Shown here: piece after piece, positions 7,179-14,080 of the stretch
Layout: every line of letters starts with the position of its first letter
How positions within the stretch are numbered: the stretch's first letter is position 1
Translations under genes and position numbers: made by a program
Assembly: GCA_934663625.1 (NCBI GenBank)
Contig: CAKUKP010000048.1
Span: 1 to 24,258, forward strand
Reading direction: 5' to 3'
DNA length: 24,258 nt
Origin: an uncultured Clostridia bacterium
GTDB taxonomy: Bacteria > Bacillota > Clostridia > Christensenellales > Aristaeellaceae
Notes under the pieces: generated by a model
Told to the model about the DNA's origin: nothing
What the model saw: the letters and a program-made list of their open reading frames with translations, nothing else
The model's database searches: none

Positions 7179-7751
7179 ATGAAGGTAAGCTGGCAGCAGC
7201 TGTTGGACGATATTTATGCCTGCGATAAATGCAGGCTGTGCGCGGGCAGACAGAACGCGGTGCCGGGCGAGGGCGATGCGCACGCGAAGCTTATGTTCAT
7301 CGGCGAAGGCCCCGGCCACGATGAAGATGTGCAGGGCAGGCCGTTCGTCGGGCGATCCGGCGAGCTGTTAAATCGCATGATCGCCGCCATCGGCTTAACG
7401 CGCGAACAGGCGTACATCTGCAACATTGTAAAATGCCGCCCGCCGCAGAACCGCAATCCGGAGCCGGACGAGGCGCAGGCGTGCCTGCCGTATCTGCGCG
7501 CGCAGGTGGCGCTGGTGCGGCCCAAAATCATCGTGCTGCTGGGCAAGGTGGCGTGCCGGTATACGCTCAATCAGGATATTTCGGTGATGCGCGATCATGG
7601 CAAATGGTTCGAACGCAAGGGCGTATGGTTCATGCCCACGTATCATCCCTCCGCGCTGCTGCGCGATCCCACGAAAAAGCGCGATGCGTGGGAGGATTTT
7701 CAGAAAATTCGGGATAAGCTTTCGGAGCTGGAGATGGAGAAGGACACATGA
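7179..7751 (+). CDS. Uracil-DNA glycosylase, family 4 (4Fe-4S)
   Basis: A 190-residue family 4 uracil-DNA glycosylase, which removes uracil from DNA in base-excision repair. The four cluster cysteines are present with the family spacing: C15 and C18 (CDKC), C86 and C102. Motif A is GEGPGHDED (42-50), followed by GRPFVGRSGELL (53-64); the DNA-intercalating motif is HPSALLR (156-162). GGGAGG lies about 8 nt before the start. The gene ends in an ATGA overlap with a second, related gene, so the two are translationally coupled. Family assignment is firm. No convincing promoter could be placed in the 50 nt after the upstream terminator; CATAAT at 7153-7158 is a possible -10 without a -35. Confidence 0.93.
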   Translation: MKVSWQQLLDDIYACDKCRLCAGRQNAVPGEGDAHAKLMFIGEGPGHDEDVQGRPFVGRSGELLNRMIAAIGLTREQAYICNIVKCRPPQNRNPEPDEAQACLPYLRAQVALVRPKIIVLLGKVACRYTLNQDISVMRDHGKWFERKGVWFMPTYHPSALLRDPTKKRDAWEDFQKIRDKLSELEMEKDT

Positions 7752-8335
7752 TCTTATCGAAGCTGAGCGTTCAGCGCGCGGAGATGGAAAAGCTGATTCA
7801 GGAATTGTATCCGGGAGACCGTAAGGTATTGGTGCACGGCGAGGGCGCGGACGGCGCGCGCGTGATGCTGATTGGCGAAGCGCCGGGCGAACAGGAAACG
7901 CTGAAGCGCCGCCCGTTCGTGGGTAAGGCGGGCAAAAATCTGGATGAATTTCTGGAAATCGCGGGGCTGGATCGATCCGATCTGTACGTATCGAATGCGG
8001 TAAAATTTCGCCCGACGAAGATTTCCGCGGCGGGCAGGATCGTGAACCGTCCGCCCACGCGCGAGGAGATTCGCCTGTTTCTGCCGTGGCTGAAGAGCGA
8101 AATCGAATGCGTGCACCCCGAAGTGGTGGTCACGCTGGGCAACGTGCCGCTGCACGCGCTGTGTCCGGACGCGGGCGTGATCGGCGCGGCGCACGGCAAT
8201 ATGATCGATTGCGGCGCGTATCGCCTGTATCCGATGTATCATCCCGCATCGATGATCTACAATCGATCCCTGCGCGAGGTGTACGAAAGCGATATTCGCC
8301 GTCTGGCGGAATATCTGAAGCGTGCGGACGTATGA
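7748..8335 (+). CDS. Uracil-DNA glycosylase superfamily paralogue without Fe-S cysteines
   Basis: A 195-residue homologue of the preceding protein. Motif A is GEAPGEQE (43-50), followed by RRPFVGKAGKNLDEF (54-68), and a His motif HPAS (165-168) stands where family 4 has HPSALLR. The N-terminal CxxC is absent, and F87 in NAVKFRPTK stands where the upstream protein has C86, so the 4Fe-4S site is gone. Similar proteins are annotated in Clostridia as uracil-DNA glycosylases. Activity is plausible because the nucleotide-binding motifs are kept, but substrate range may differ. The start ATG overlaps the previous stop by 4 nt, with AAGGA just upstream. Expected role is DNA repair in the cytoplasm, coupled to its neighbour. 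Confidence 0.82.
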   Translation: MILSKLSVQRAEMEKLIQELYPGDRKVLVHGEGADGARVMLIGEAPGEQETLKRRPFVGKAGKNLDEFLEIAGLDRSDLYVSNAVKFRPTKISAAGRIVNRPPTREEIRLFLPWLKSEIECVHPEVVVTLGNVPLHALCPDAGVIGAAHGNMIDCGAYRLYPMYHPASMIYNRSLREVYESDIRRLAEYLKRADV

Positions 8336-8392
8336 TTTTCCAGAAGCGCGTAAAAAAGTCCATGAAAAATGCGTGTTTTGCCGATTTATCCC

Positions 8393-8420
8393 TTGCGCTT
8401 TTTAGACAAATGTGTATAAT
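8393..8420 (+). promoter_or_regulatory. Sigma-A promoter for zinc-ribbon gene
   Basis: TTGCGC (8393-8398), a 16-nt spacer and a perfect TATAAT (8415-8420). Transcription would begin near 8427. A small perfect hairpin, GCGTCC-gat-GGACGC (8431-8445), would form at the very 5' end of the mRNA and might stabilise it. Confidence 0.65.
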
Positions 8421-8479
8421 AACAAAAGGCGCGTCCGATGGACGCAATTATTGAAGTTCGATCCCAGGGAGGAATTTGA

Positions 8480-8875
8480 ATGGGTCTGATTAAATGCCCG
8501 CGCTGCGAGTTGAATTACATGCTGGATACGGACAAAATGTGCTCCGTGTGCCGTCGTGAGGTGCGCGGCGAAAGCGAACAGGATGAAATGATCGAGCTTT
8601 GTTCCGAGTGCGGTGAAAATCCCGTAGTGCCCGGACAGGAGCTTTGCGCCTATTGCCTGAAGGAGCTTGCGCAGAGCAGCGCTTCCGATACGCAGAATGA
8701 TGAAACCGTGGTGAGCGACGCTGCGAACATCGGCATCGATTCCGTGAGCACCATGGATGAAATCGAACTGGATATCGGCGGCGATATGGATGATGAACAG
8801 TTCGATGAAAAGGACGATGATTTCTTCGCCGATGATGACGACGACGAGGACGAAGATCAGGACGACGAGGAATAA
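8480..8875 (+). CDS. Acidic zinc-ribbon protein, unknown function
   Basis: A 131-residue protein with eight cysteines as four CxxC pairs: C6/C9 with C21/C24, and C41/C44 with C56/C59, that is two small zinc-ribbon-like modules. The C-terminal ~40 residues are almost only Asp and Glu, a long acidic tail. I recognise no named family. Zinc ribbons often bind nucleic acid or protein, and acidic tails are seen in proteins that touch RNA polymerase, ribosomes or basic DNA-binding proteins, but no such role can be assigned here. GGGAGGA lies upstream of the start. The last codons (GAGGAA at 8867-8872) serve as the ribosome binding site of the next gene, so the two are translationally coupled. Confidence 0.8.
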   Translation: MGLIKCPRCELNYMLDTDKMCSVCRREVRGESEQDEMIELCSECGENPVVPGQELCAYCLKELAQSSASDTQNDETVVSDAANIGIDSVSTMDEIELDIGGDMDDEQFDEKDDDFFADDDDDEDEDQDDEE

Positions 8876-8881
8876 CGAACC

Positions 8882-9574
8882 GTGGTCGTCTGGGCTATAT
8901 CCGATTTACATCTTCCGGCGCGCGTCAAGCCGATGGACGTATTCGGGCCGCATTGGATCAACCATTTCGAGCGCATCCGCGCCGATTGGCTGAATCGCGT
9001 GTCGCCCGATGATATCGTTCTGCTACCCGGCGATCTGAGCTGGGCGATGCACCTTGAGGATGCGACCGAGGACATTATGCGCGTGGGCGAATTGCCTGGG
9101 CGCAAATTGATTCTGCGCGGAAATCATGATTACTGGTGGAGCGGCATCGGCAAGGTGCGCAGGCTGCTGCCGGAGGGCATGTATGCGATCCAGAATGATG
9201 CCATGCTGCTGGACGGTATATTGTTCGGCGGATCGCGCGGATGGCAGATCCCATCCGATGCGGATCACGAATCGGATGATGCGCGGATTTACGCGCGCGA
9301 ACGCCAGCGGCTGGAAATGTCCCTGTCCCGCGCGCGCGCGATCAGCGCGGATGCGCCGCTGATCGCCATGCTGCATTATCCGCCCAGAAACGATGCGCAG
9401 ATCGGGTTTTCGGATATATTGGAAAAATACGCGGTGCGCGATTGCGTGTACGGCCATCTGCACGGCGCGGGGCTTCAAGGCGCGATCACGGGGCGCATCG
9501 GCTCCGTGACCTATCATCAGGTTTCCTGCGATGGGCTGGGCTTTGTGCTGAAGCAGATCTGCGAAGTTGAATAG
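8882..9574 (+). CDS. Metallophosphoesterase (calcineurin-like)
   Basis: A 230-residue metallophosphoesterase. The dinuclear metal motifs are complete: D8 and H10 (SDLHLP), D51 (GDLSW), N81 and H82 (GNHDYWW), a His in MLHYPP, and GHLHG near residue 190. The start is GTG at 8882, decided by GAGGAA at 8867-8872 inside the end of the preceding gene and by SDLH falling at the normal distance from the N-terminus. Known members hydrolyse phosphomonoesters or phosphodiesters; the substrate is unknown. No signal peptide or membrane segment is present, so it acts in the cytoplasm. It shares the transcript of the acidic zinc-ribbon protein. Confidence 0.88.
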   Translation: MVVWAISDLHLPARVKPMDVFGPHWINHFERIRADWLNRVSPDDIVLLPGDLSWAMHLEDATEDIMRVGELPGRKLILRGNHDYWWSGIGKVRRLLPEGMYAIQNDAMLLDGILFGGSRGWQIPSDADHESDDARIYARERQRLEMSLSRARAISADAPLIAMLHYPPRNDAQIGFSDILEKYAVRDCVYGHLHGAGLQGAITGRIGSVTYHQVSCDGLGFVLKQICEVE

Positions 9575-9583
9575 AGATTCTCA

Positions 9584-9609
9584 GGCTCACACCCCAACCG
9601 GCGTGAGCC
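9584..9609 (+). terminator. Hairpin after metallophosphoesterase, weak terminator candidate
   Basis: GGCTCAC (9584-9590) and GTGAGCC (9603-9609) form a perfect 7-bp stem with a 12-nt loop, 9 nt after the stop. No T-tract follows (GTATTATAC), so it is not a canonical intrinsic terminator; it may instead be an mRNA-stabilising hairpin between this gene and the next. Confidence 0.35.
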
Positions 9610-9640
9610 GTATTATACACATCAGAAGGGGGAAATCCCG

Positions 9641-10594
9641 ATGGAAAAGCGGCTTTTGCTGGTACTGAATCCCTGCGCGGGACAGCGAAGGGCGAACCGT
9701 TTTCTGCCGGAGATCATCCGCATGGTGATCGAACACGGCTATGAATGCACAACCTATGTAACCGGCTTCAGCGGCGATGCGACCGAATACATTCGGGGCG
9801 CGGCGAAGCAGTACGATCGGATTATCTGCGCGGGCGGCGATGGCACGCTGAATGAAACCATCGCGGGCGTGGTGGGCGCGGGCGCGAATTGCCCCATCGG
9901 CTATATTCCCTGCGGCACCACCAACGATTATGCCGCCAGCATCGGCCTGTCCTCCGATGTGCTGCAGGCGGCGCGCGATGCGCTGGAGGGCGAGGCATAC
10001 CGGTTCGACCGCGGCAGCTTCAACGGGAAGCATTTTACCTATACCGCAACCTGCGGCGCGTTCGCCAAGACCAGCTATACCACGCCGCAGGCGGTGAAAA
10101 ACCTGCTGGGGCATTTTGCGTATCTGCTGGAGGGCGTGAAGGATTTAAGCACGCTGCGCCCGATTCACATGCGCGTGGAAGCGGATGATTGCGCCGTGGA
10201 GGGCGATTTCCTGCTGTGCGCCGTGACGAATTCGCTGTCCGTGGGCGGCGTGCTGAAGCTGGATAAACAGATCGTGAATTTGAACGACGGCAAATTTGAA
10301 GTGATGATGGTGCGCTATCCCACGCAGGCGGGGCAGCTGGCAAAAATTCTGGTTGCGCTCAGCAGCAACGATCTGCCCAGCGAGATGATCGAATTTTTCA
10401 AAACCGCGCATCTGCACATCACGACCGATCCCGAAGTGGAATGGACGTTCGATGGCGAGCGCGGCGAGCGCGGCTGTGAATTCGATGTGCAGAACGTATA
10501 CCGGTCGATTCAATTGATTCTGCCGCGGGACGCGGCGGAAACCGTGCCCGCCTGTCTTACGGAGATGAAAACGGATGATCAATTACCGGATTGA
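9641..10594 (+). CDS. Diacylglycerol/lipid kinase family protein (DAGK catalytic domain)
   Basis: A 317-residue protein of the DagK/YegS/LCB5 lipid kinase family. The N-terminal catalytic domain has LNPCAGQRR (9-17), the ATP-binding GGDGTLNE (65-72) and PCGTTNDYAAS, all diagnostic. The C-terminal half is the beta-sandwich part of the family. Members phosphorylate diacylglycerol or related lipids at the membrane face, feeding phosphatidic acid back into phospholipid and lipoteichoic acid metabolism. Whether this one is the essential DgkB type or another lipid kinase cannot be read from sequence. AAGGGGG lies about 10 nt before the start. The last 20 nt overlap queH in another frame, so the two are co-transcribed. 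Confidence 0.9.
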   Translation: MEKRLLLVLNPCAGQRRANRFLPEIIRMVIEHGYECTTYVTGFSGDATEYIRGAAKQYDRIICAGGDGTLNETIAGVVGAGANCPIGYIPCGTTNDYAASIGLSSDVLQAARDALEGEAYRFDRGSFNGKHFTYTATCGAFAKTSYTTPQAVKNLLGHFAYLLEGVKDLSTLRPIHMRVEADDCAVEGDFLLCAVTNSLSVGGVLKLDKQIVNLNDGKFEVMMVRYPTQAGQLAKILVALSSNDLPSEMIEFFKTAHLHITTDPEVEWTFDGERGERGCEFDVQNVYRSIQLILPRDAAETVPACLTEMKTDDQLPD

Positions 10595-11207
10595 AATGGA
10601 GCGCGAAATCGAAGCGCTGAAGCGCGCGGGGCGGCGGCCGCTGCTGGCGCTGCACAGCTGCTGCGCGCCCTGCTCCAGTGCCGTGCTGGAACAGTTGAAC
10701 GATGCGTTTCAGATCGCGGTATTCTACTATAACCCCAATATTTCGCCGGAGGATGAATTCCGCCGCCGCGCGGAGGAACAGCTTCGGCTGGTGCGCGAAA
10801 TGCCGCTGGCGGAGGATATCCGCGCGGAAATCGGCGCCTATGATCCCGAACGATTCTACGCCGCCGTGCGCGGCCATGAAAGCGATCCGGAGGGCGGCGC
10901 GCGGTGCGGCATCTGCTTTGAGCTGCGGCTGCGCGAAACGGCGAAATATGCGCGCGACATCGGTGCGGAGTATTTCACCACAACGCTGTCCATCAGCCCG
11001 CTGAAGGATGCTTCCCGGCTCAATACGCTGGGCGGCGCGATTGCCGCGGAATATGGGCTTAAATACCTGCACTCCGATTTTAAGAAGAAGGACGGCTATC
11101 GCAGATCGTGCGCGCTTTCGAAGGAATACGATTTGTATCGGCAGGATTTCTGCGGCTGCGTCTATTCGAAGCTGGAAGCGGAGCGCCGGCGCAAAAATCA
11201 GGATTGA
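10575..11207 (+). CDS. queH: Epoxyqueuosine reductase QueH
   Basis: A 210-residue QueH (formerly DUF208) protein, which carries out the last step of queuosine tRNA modification, reducing epoxyqueuosine; it is unrelated to the cobalamin enzyme QueG. Family signatures: HSCCAPCSS (27-35), FYYNPNI (50-56), CGIC (111-114), a TTTLSISPLKD segment, and the C-terminal FCGC, giving the conserved cysteines for the Fe-S cluster and a redox pair. The start overlaps the lipid kinase gene by 20 nt, with GGAGAT upstream. No other queuosine gene is in the window, so the cell presumably makes or salvages precursors through genes elsewhere. The stop codon lies inside the -35 box of the birA promoter. Confidence 0.94.
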   Translation: MINYRIEMEREIEALKRAGRRPLLALHSCCAPCSSAVLEQLNDAFQIAVFYYNPNISPEDEFRRRAEEQLRLVREMPLAEDIRAEIGAYDPERFYAAVRGHESDPEGGARCGICFELRLRETAKYARDIGAEYFTTTLSISPLKDASRLNTLGGAIAAEYGLKYLHSDFKKKDGYRRSCALSKEYDLYRQDFCGCVYSKLEAERRRKNQD

Positions 11208-11233
11208 CATACAACCTCTCTGCGTGGTAGCAT
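11204..11233 (+). promoter_or_regulatory. Probable birA promoter overlapping queH stop
   Basis: Perfect TTGACA (11204-11209), an 18-nt spacer and a weak TAGCAT (11228-11233) with a TGG extension. Transcription would begin near 11240, inside the loop of the hairpin at 11211-11253. Confidence 0.55.
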
Positions 11234-11256
11234 TATCGCGTAAGAGAGGTTGTTTT
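11211..11256 (+). terminator. Terminator hairpin of queH that also covers birA ribosome binding site
   Basis: ACAACCTCTC (11211-11220) and GAGAGGTTGT (11244-11253) form a perfect 10-bp stem around 23 nt, followed by TTT. It can end transcripts coming from queH. The 3' arm contains AGAGG, the only ribosome binding site for the birA ATG at 11259, so read-through RNA would also hide that site, while RNA started at the internal promoter lacks the 5' arm. Confidence 0.65.
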
Positions 11257-11258
11257 GT

Positions 11259-12029
11259 ATGTACGATATCGCAAGCATTACTTCCGGCTGCGCGGGCGGG
11301 ATCCCGTGGCAGATGGAAATACATGATTTGATCGATTCTACGAATGATCGCGCGCGCGAGCTGGCGCGCGGCGGCGCGCCGCACGGCACGATTGTGATCG
11401 CGGATCGCCAGTCTGGCGGTCACGGCAGGTTTCAGCGCGCGTTCTATTCGCCCGCGGGGAGCGGCATATATGCGTCCATCGTGCTGCGTCCGGATGCGGC
11501 GATCGCGCAGACGGCGCACATCACGCCCATGCTGGCGGTGGCGGTCGCGCGCGCGATCGAGGCGTGCGCCGATGTGCGCGCCCGAATCAAATGGGTAAAC
11601 GATGTGTACATCGAAGCCAGAAAGGTGTGCGGCATCCTGTGCGTATCCGGATTGGACGGCGCGGGCAAAACGTACATCGTCGCCGGAATCGGGATCAACG
11701 TGGGGCGCATGGAATTTCCGGAGCCGCTCTCCGCGATCGCGGGATCGGTATCGAACGCCGCGGGGAAGATCGTATCGCGCGATGATGTGCTGATGCATCT
11801 TCTAAACGAAATCAGCGCCCTCTATCCGCAATTGGAAGAAGGCGCGTTCATGACGGAATATGTCGAACGGTCGAACGTGGTCGGCTGCGATGTGCGGGTG
11901 CTGCGCGGCGATGAAAGCTTTACCGCGCGCGCGGAGCGCATCGATCCGGTTAGCGGCGCGCTGATCGTGCGTACAGGGGATAACGAAATCGAGCTGTCCT
12001 CCGGCGAGGTCAGTCTGAAATTCCTGTAA
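11259..12029 (+). CDS. birA: Biotin--protein ligase, no DNA-binding domain
   Basis: A 256-residue biotin--[acetyl-CoA-carboxylase] ligase, which makes biotinyl-AMP and transfers biotin to a carrier-protein lysine. Motifs: DSTNDRAREL (26-35), a biotin-binding loop GGHGRFQR (53-60), IKWVNDVY, and GIGINV. The loop departs from the usual GRGRxGR with H55 and Q59, a moderate variation. There is no N-terminal helix-turn-helix, so it cannot be a BirA-type repressor. ATG 11259 is preferred because AGAGG lies 8 nt upstream; TTG at 11250 is in frame but overlaps that site. The C-terminal SH3-like region ends in LSSGEVSLKFL. It converges on the secreted-protein gene with 11 nt between stops. Confidence 0.9.
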   Translation: MYDIASITSGCAGGIPWQMEIHDLIDSTNDRARELARGGAPHGTIVIADRQSGGHGRFQRAFYSPAGSGIYASIVLRPDAAIAQTAHITPMLAVAVARAIEACADVRARIKWVNDVYIEARKVCGILCVSGLDGAGKTYIVAGIGINVGRMEFPEPLSAIAGSVSNAAGKIVSRDDVLMHLLNEISALYPQLEEGAFMTEYVERSNVVGCDVRVLRGDESFTARAERIDPVSGALIVRTGDNEIELSSGEVSLKFL

Positions 12030-12040
12030 GTCCGTAAGCT

Positions 12041-12670
12041 TTATACCTTTACGCAGTTTTCGGGAACGGAATCGGTCTGCGCGGGCTGCGGCGCGGCGGA
12101 TGCATTGCCCGTGGGCAGGGCAAAATGGAATTGCACGCCGGACAGGGCGATGGTGCGCGCGCCGTCGGACAGGATCGCGTCCAGATTGCCCGATACGGTG
12201 ATTTTGTCCTCGGCGGTCTGCGCGCTTTCGATGGCGATCGAATAGCTGCTGCCCGCCGGATACGCCTGATCTGCGAGCTGCCCCGCCATATATTCGGATT
12301 CGTCGCCGCTCGCGTAGACCTCGAAAAGACTGATGCTGGCAAGCTCCGCGCCGCTTGCGGCGGCGGTCTGCGGCGTGATCACATCGCCCGCCGCGATGGT
12401 TTCCGGCATCAGCAGATACAGCTCGATGTAATTCTGCTGCGCCGCATCGTAGGCGAAGAAGCACGCCAGCAGATAGCCCTCGCCGCGCATGGAATAATCC
12501 GCGGACGCATCGAATTCCAACTGGATATTCGCCCCGTCGATGCTGCCCGCCAATGCGTTCTGTACCGGCGCCGCGCCGTCCCGTGCGGGATAATCGGTTC
12601 CCGTCAGCGCCAGCGCGCAGCTCTGCAAAAGCAGGATGAAAAGAAGCGCCAGACCCATCAGCTTTTTCAT
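12041..12670 (-). CDS. Secreted protein of unknown function
   Basis: A 209-residue protein with a clear signal peptide: KK at residues 2-3, a hydrophobic core LMGLALLFILLLQSCALA and a probable signal peptidase I site after ALA. The LQSC stretch is a poor lipobox (Gln at -2), so a lipoprotein is possible but less likely. The mature part is rich in Ala, Ser and acidic residues with alternating beta-type hydrophobics; I recognise no family or catalytic motif. The start is set by GGAGGAATT 7 nt upstream; an upstream in-frame start lies before the promoter and is rejected. It is a single-gene unit under a near-consensus promoter, so it is probably well expressed. Confidence 0.78.
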   Translation of the reverse strand: MKKLMGLALLFILLLQSCALALTGTDYPARDGAAPVQNALAGSIDGANIQLEFDASADYSMRGEGYLLACFFAYDAAQQNYIELYLLMPETIAAGDVITPQTAAASGAELASISLFEVYASGDESEYMAGQLADQAYPAGSSYSIAIESAQTAEDKITVSGNLDAILSDGARTIALSGVQFHFALPTGNASAAPQPAQTDSVPENCVKV

Positions 12671-12710
12671 ACGTAATTCCTCCGAAAATCGCATTGTGTC
12701 AACTGTACTT

Positions 12711-12739
12711 ATTGTAGACAAACGGGGCGTTCGTGTCAA
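12711..12739 (-). promoter_or_regulatory. Sigma-A promoter for secreted-protein gene
   Basis: On the minus strand TTGACA (12739-12734), a 17-nt spacer and TACAAT (12716-12711), about 40 nt before the start codon. This is among the best matches to consensus in the window. Confidence 0.82.
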
Positions 12740-12785
12740 GATTTACCGGCGCGGAAGTCCTATAGAAAAGGAAGGTGAACCGGCA

Positions 12786-13022
12786 ATGTGCGAAAAACAG
12801 TTTCAGGCGATTCTTCCGCTGCTGACTGCTGCGATTTCGGATAGAATCTGCGCGGCATATCATTTGGATGAGGATGCCGCCATTCGTTCCCTGTATGCAT
12901 CCCGTCTGTACGCCTGTCTTGAGGATGAAGAAACGAAGCTGTGGCAATACAGTGCGGATAAGCTTTTTGATCTCTATCGTCAGGAAACAGAAACCGGCAG
13001 AATCGATCTGCCCGAATATTAG
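12786..13022 (+). CDS. Small protein paired with DUF3791 gene
   Basis: A 78-residue protein beginning MCEKQFQAILPLLTAA. The conserved-looking part is SLYASRLYACLEDEETKLWQYSA followed in part by LFDLYRQE, with an acidic/aromatic C-terminus. From memory, proteins of this type lie beside DUF3791 and DUF3990 genes in clostridial genomes, where the set is suspected to be toxin-antitoxin-like; this recollection needs a profile search. AAGGTGA lies about 8 nt before the start. The stop codon TAG overlaps the AGGAG ribosome binding site of the next gene, so the two are translationally coupled. It has no membrane segment or signal peptide. Confidence 0.7.
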   Translation: MCEKQFQAILPLLTAAISDRICAAYHLDEDAAIRSLYASRLYACLEDEETKLWQYSADKLFDLYRQETETGRIDLPEY

Positions 13023-13031
13023 GAGCATTCC

Positions 13032-13244
13032 ATGAGTAAAACGCTTGCATTCAAAACCTTCTGTCTGGAACAGTATAAGGCTGCCCACGGTCTGACCGGA
13101 AGGGAAGCCCTGAACCGGTTTTCGGACTACAATGTATTTCAGTATATTACCGATTTTTACGATGTACTGCATTCCACCGGTGCGAATTATATCGTACAGG
13201 ATATCGATGCGTATATTGCCGTTCGCAGCAATTGTATTTCTTGA
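13032..13244 (+). CDS. DUF3791-type small protein
   Basis: A 70-residue protein matching the DUF3791 pattern as I know it: FKTFCLEQYKAAHGLTGREA, then FSDYNVFQYITDFYDVLH, then YIVQDIDAYI. The family function is unknown; it is often found with DUF3990 or related small genes, and a toxin-antitoxin role is suspected. Here no DUF3990-like partner (a ~150-residue protein) is present, only the 78-residue upstream protein. AGGAG (13021-13025) lies 6 nt before the ATG. The stop TGA lies in the -35 box of the rpiB promoter. Confidence 0.75.
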   Translation: MSKTLAFKTFCLEQYKAAHGLTGREALNRFSDYNVFQYITDFYDVLHSTGANYIVQDIDAYIAVRSNCIS

Positions 13245-13269
13245 CAAATCGCCCCAATGGATGTATATT
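13241..13269 (+). promoter_or_regulatory. Sigma-A promoter for rpiB
   Basis: Perfect TTGACA (13241-13246), a 17-nt spacer and TATATT (13264-13269). The -35 overlaps the stop codon of the preceding gene. The leader would be about 30 nt. Confidence 0.8.
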
Positions 13270-13305
13270 GGTATAAATTTAGATGAAATGGAAGGAAGAA
13301 ATGCA

Positions 13306-13761
13306 ATGAAGATCGCAATTGGAAACGACCATGCAGCCGTCGCGCTGAAGCATCATATCATGAAATACTTACAGGATCAGGGCTATGAAGTGATCAACTT
13401 CGGCGTGGACGTGGTGGAGCGCACGGATTATCCCGCGCGCGGCGAGGATGTGGCGAAGTGCGTGGCATCCGGCGAAGCGGATCGCGGCATCGTGATCTGC
13501 GGCACCGGCGTGGGCATATCGCTGGCTGCCAACAAGGTGCACGGCATCCGCTGCGCGTGCGTATCGGAGCCCGTCAGCGCGCGCCTTTGCCGCGCCCACA
13601 ACAATTGCAATATGATCGCCTTCGGCGAACGCATCGTGGGCGTACAGACCGCCGAAGCCATTGTGGACGCATTCTTGAATACCGAAGCCGAGGGCGGCCG
13701 CCACGCGGAGCGCGTGAAGATGATCATGGAGATCGAAGAAAAGGGCACCTGCAAGAAGTAA
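13306..13761 (+). CDS. rpiB: Ribose-5-phosphate isomerase B
   Basis: A 151-residue RpiB/LacAB-family sugar-phosphate isomerase, interconverting ribose 5-phosphate and ribulose 5-phosphate in the pentose phosphate pathway. The start ATG 13306 follows GAAGGA by about 9 nt; earlier in-frame starts lie within the promoter. Motifs: GNDHA (6-10), catalytic C65 in GIVICGTGVGIS, H98 in AHNNCNMIAFGERIVG, and GGRHAERV near the C-terminus. Length and motif spacing match the family. Allose-phosphate or related activity is possible, since the RpiB fold is used for both, but the gene is consistent with a housekeeping RpiB. It is a single-gene unit. Confidence 0.94.
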   Translation: MKIAIGNDHAAVALKHHIMKYLQDQGYEVINFGVDVVERTDYPARGEDVAKCVASGEADRGIVICGTGVGISLAANKVHGIRCACVSEPVSARLCRAHNNCNMIAFGERIVGVQTAEAIVDAFLNTEAEGGRHAERVKMIMEIEEKGTCKK

Positions 13762-14024
13762 AGGGCTTTCAAATCGAATAACTGTTTTTCAATCGCCTCG
13801 GCGCATTTCCGAAAAGAGATCGCCGAGGCGATACGCATAGAAACATACGCTAGTAAAGTTCCTGATCCAGTTCATCAAATACGGGCGCGGAAAAGAATTG
13901 ACCGAGGGACATATCTTCAAACGGTCATAGGCATGAACGAAAATGAAGGGAAGCATACCGAGGAGGGTTGACTGGGCATCTGCGCAAGCCAATCCGCTTA
14001 CGATGCTTTGCGAGCGCTGCCCCC
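13762..14024. other. Stretch without a convincing gene; perfect 12-bp inverted repeat
   Basis: Downstream of rpiB, ATCGCCTCGGCG (13792-13803) and CGCCGAGGCGAT (13821-13832) form a perfect 12-bp inverted repeat with a 17-nt loop. It has no T-tract on either side, so it is not a standard terminator. The rest holds an open frame of 97 codons on the minus strand (13789-14082) with no ribosome binding site, and fragments in other frames; it could be decayed coding DNA. I see no gene to report. Confidence 0.5.
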
Positions 14025-14054
14025 TTGAATGAATCACATCGCCTGTGTTATAAT
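14025..14054 (+). promoter_or_regulatory. Sigma-A promoter of the MNT/HEPN module
   Basis: TTGAAT (14025-14030), an 18-nt spacer and perfect TATAAT (14049-14054) with a TGT extension. Transcription would begin near 14061, giving a leader of about 20 nt with GAGGAAAGGGG in it. Confidence 0.75.
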
Positions 14055-14080
14055 ATACTTGAGGAAAGGGGGGATTTCGC

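Noticed and set aside
13132..13305. N-terminal extension of RpiB
   Set aside because: The extension overlaps the DUF3791 gene and the rpiB promoter; RpiB proteins start at MKIAIGNDH.
13933..13971. 12-codon plus-strand frame MNENEGKHTEEG
   Set aside because: Too short, no ribosome binding site; likely chance.
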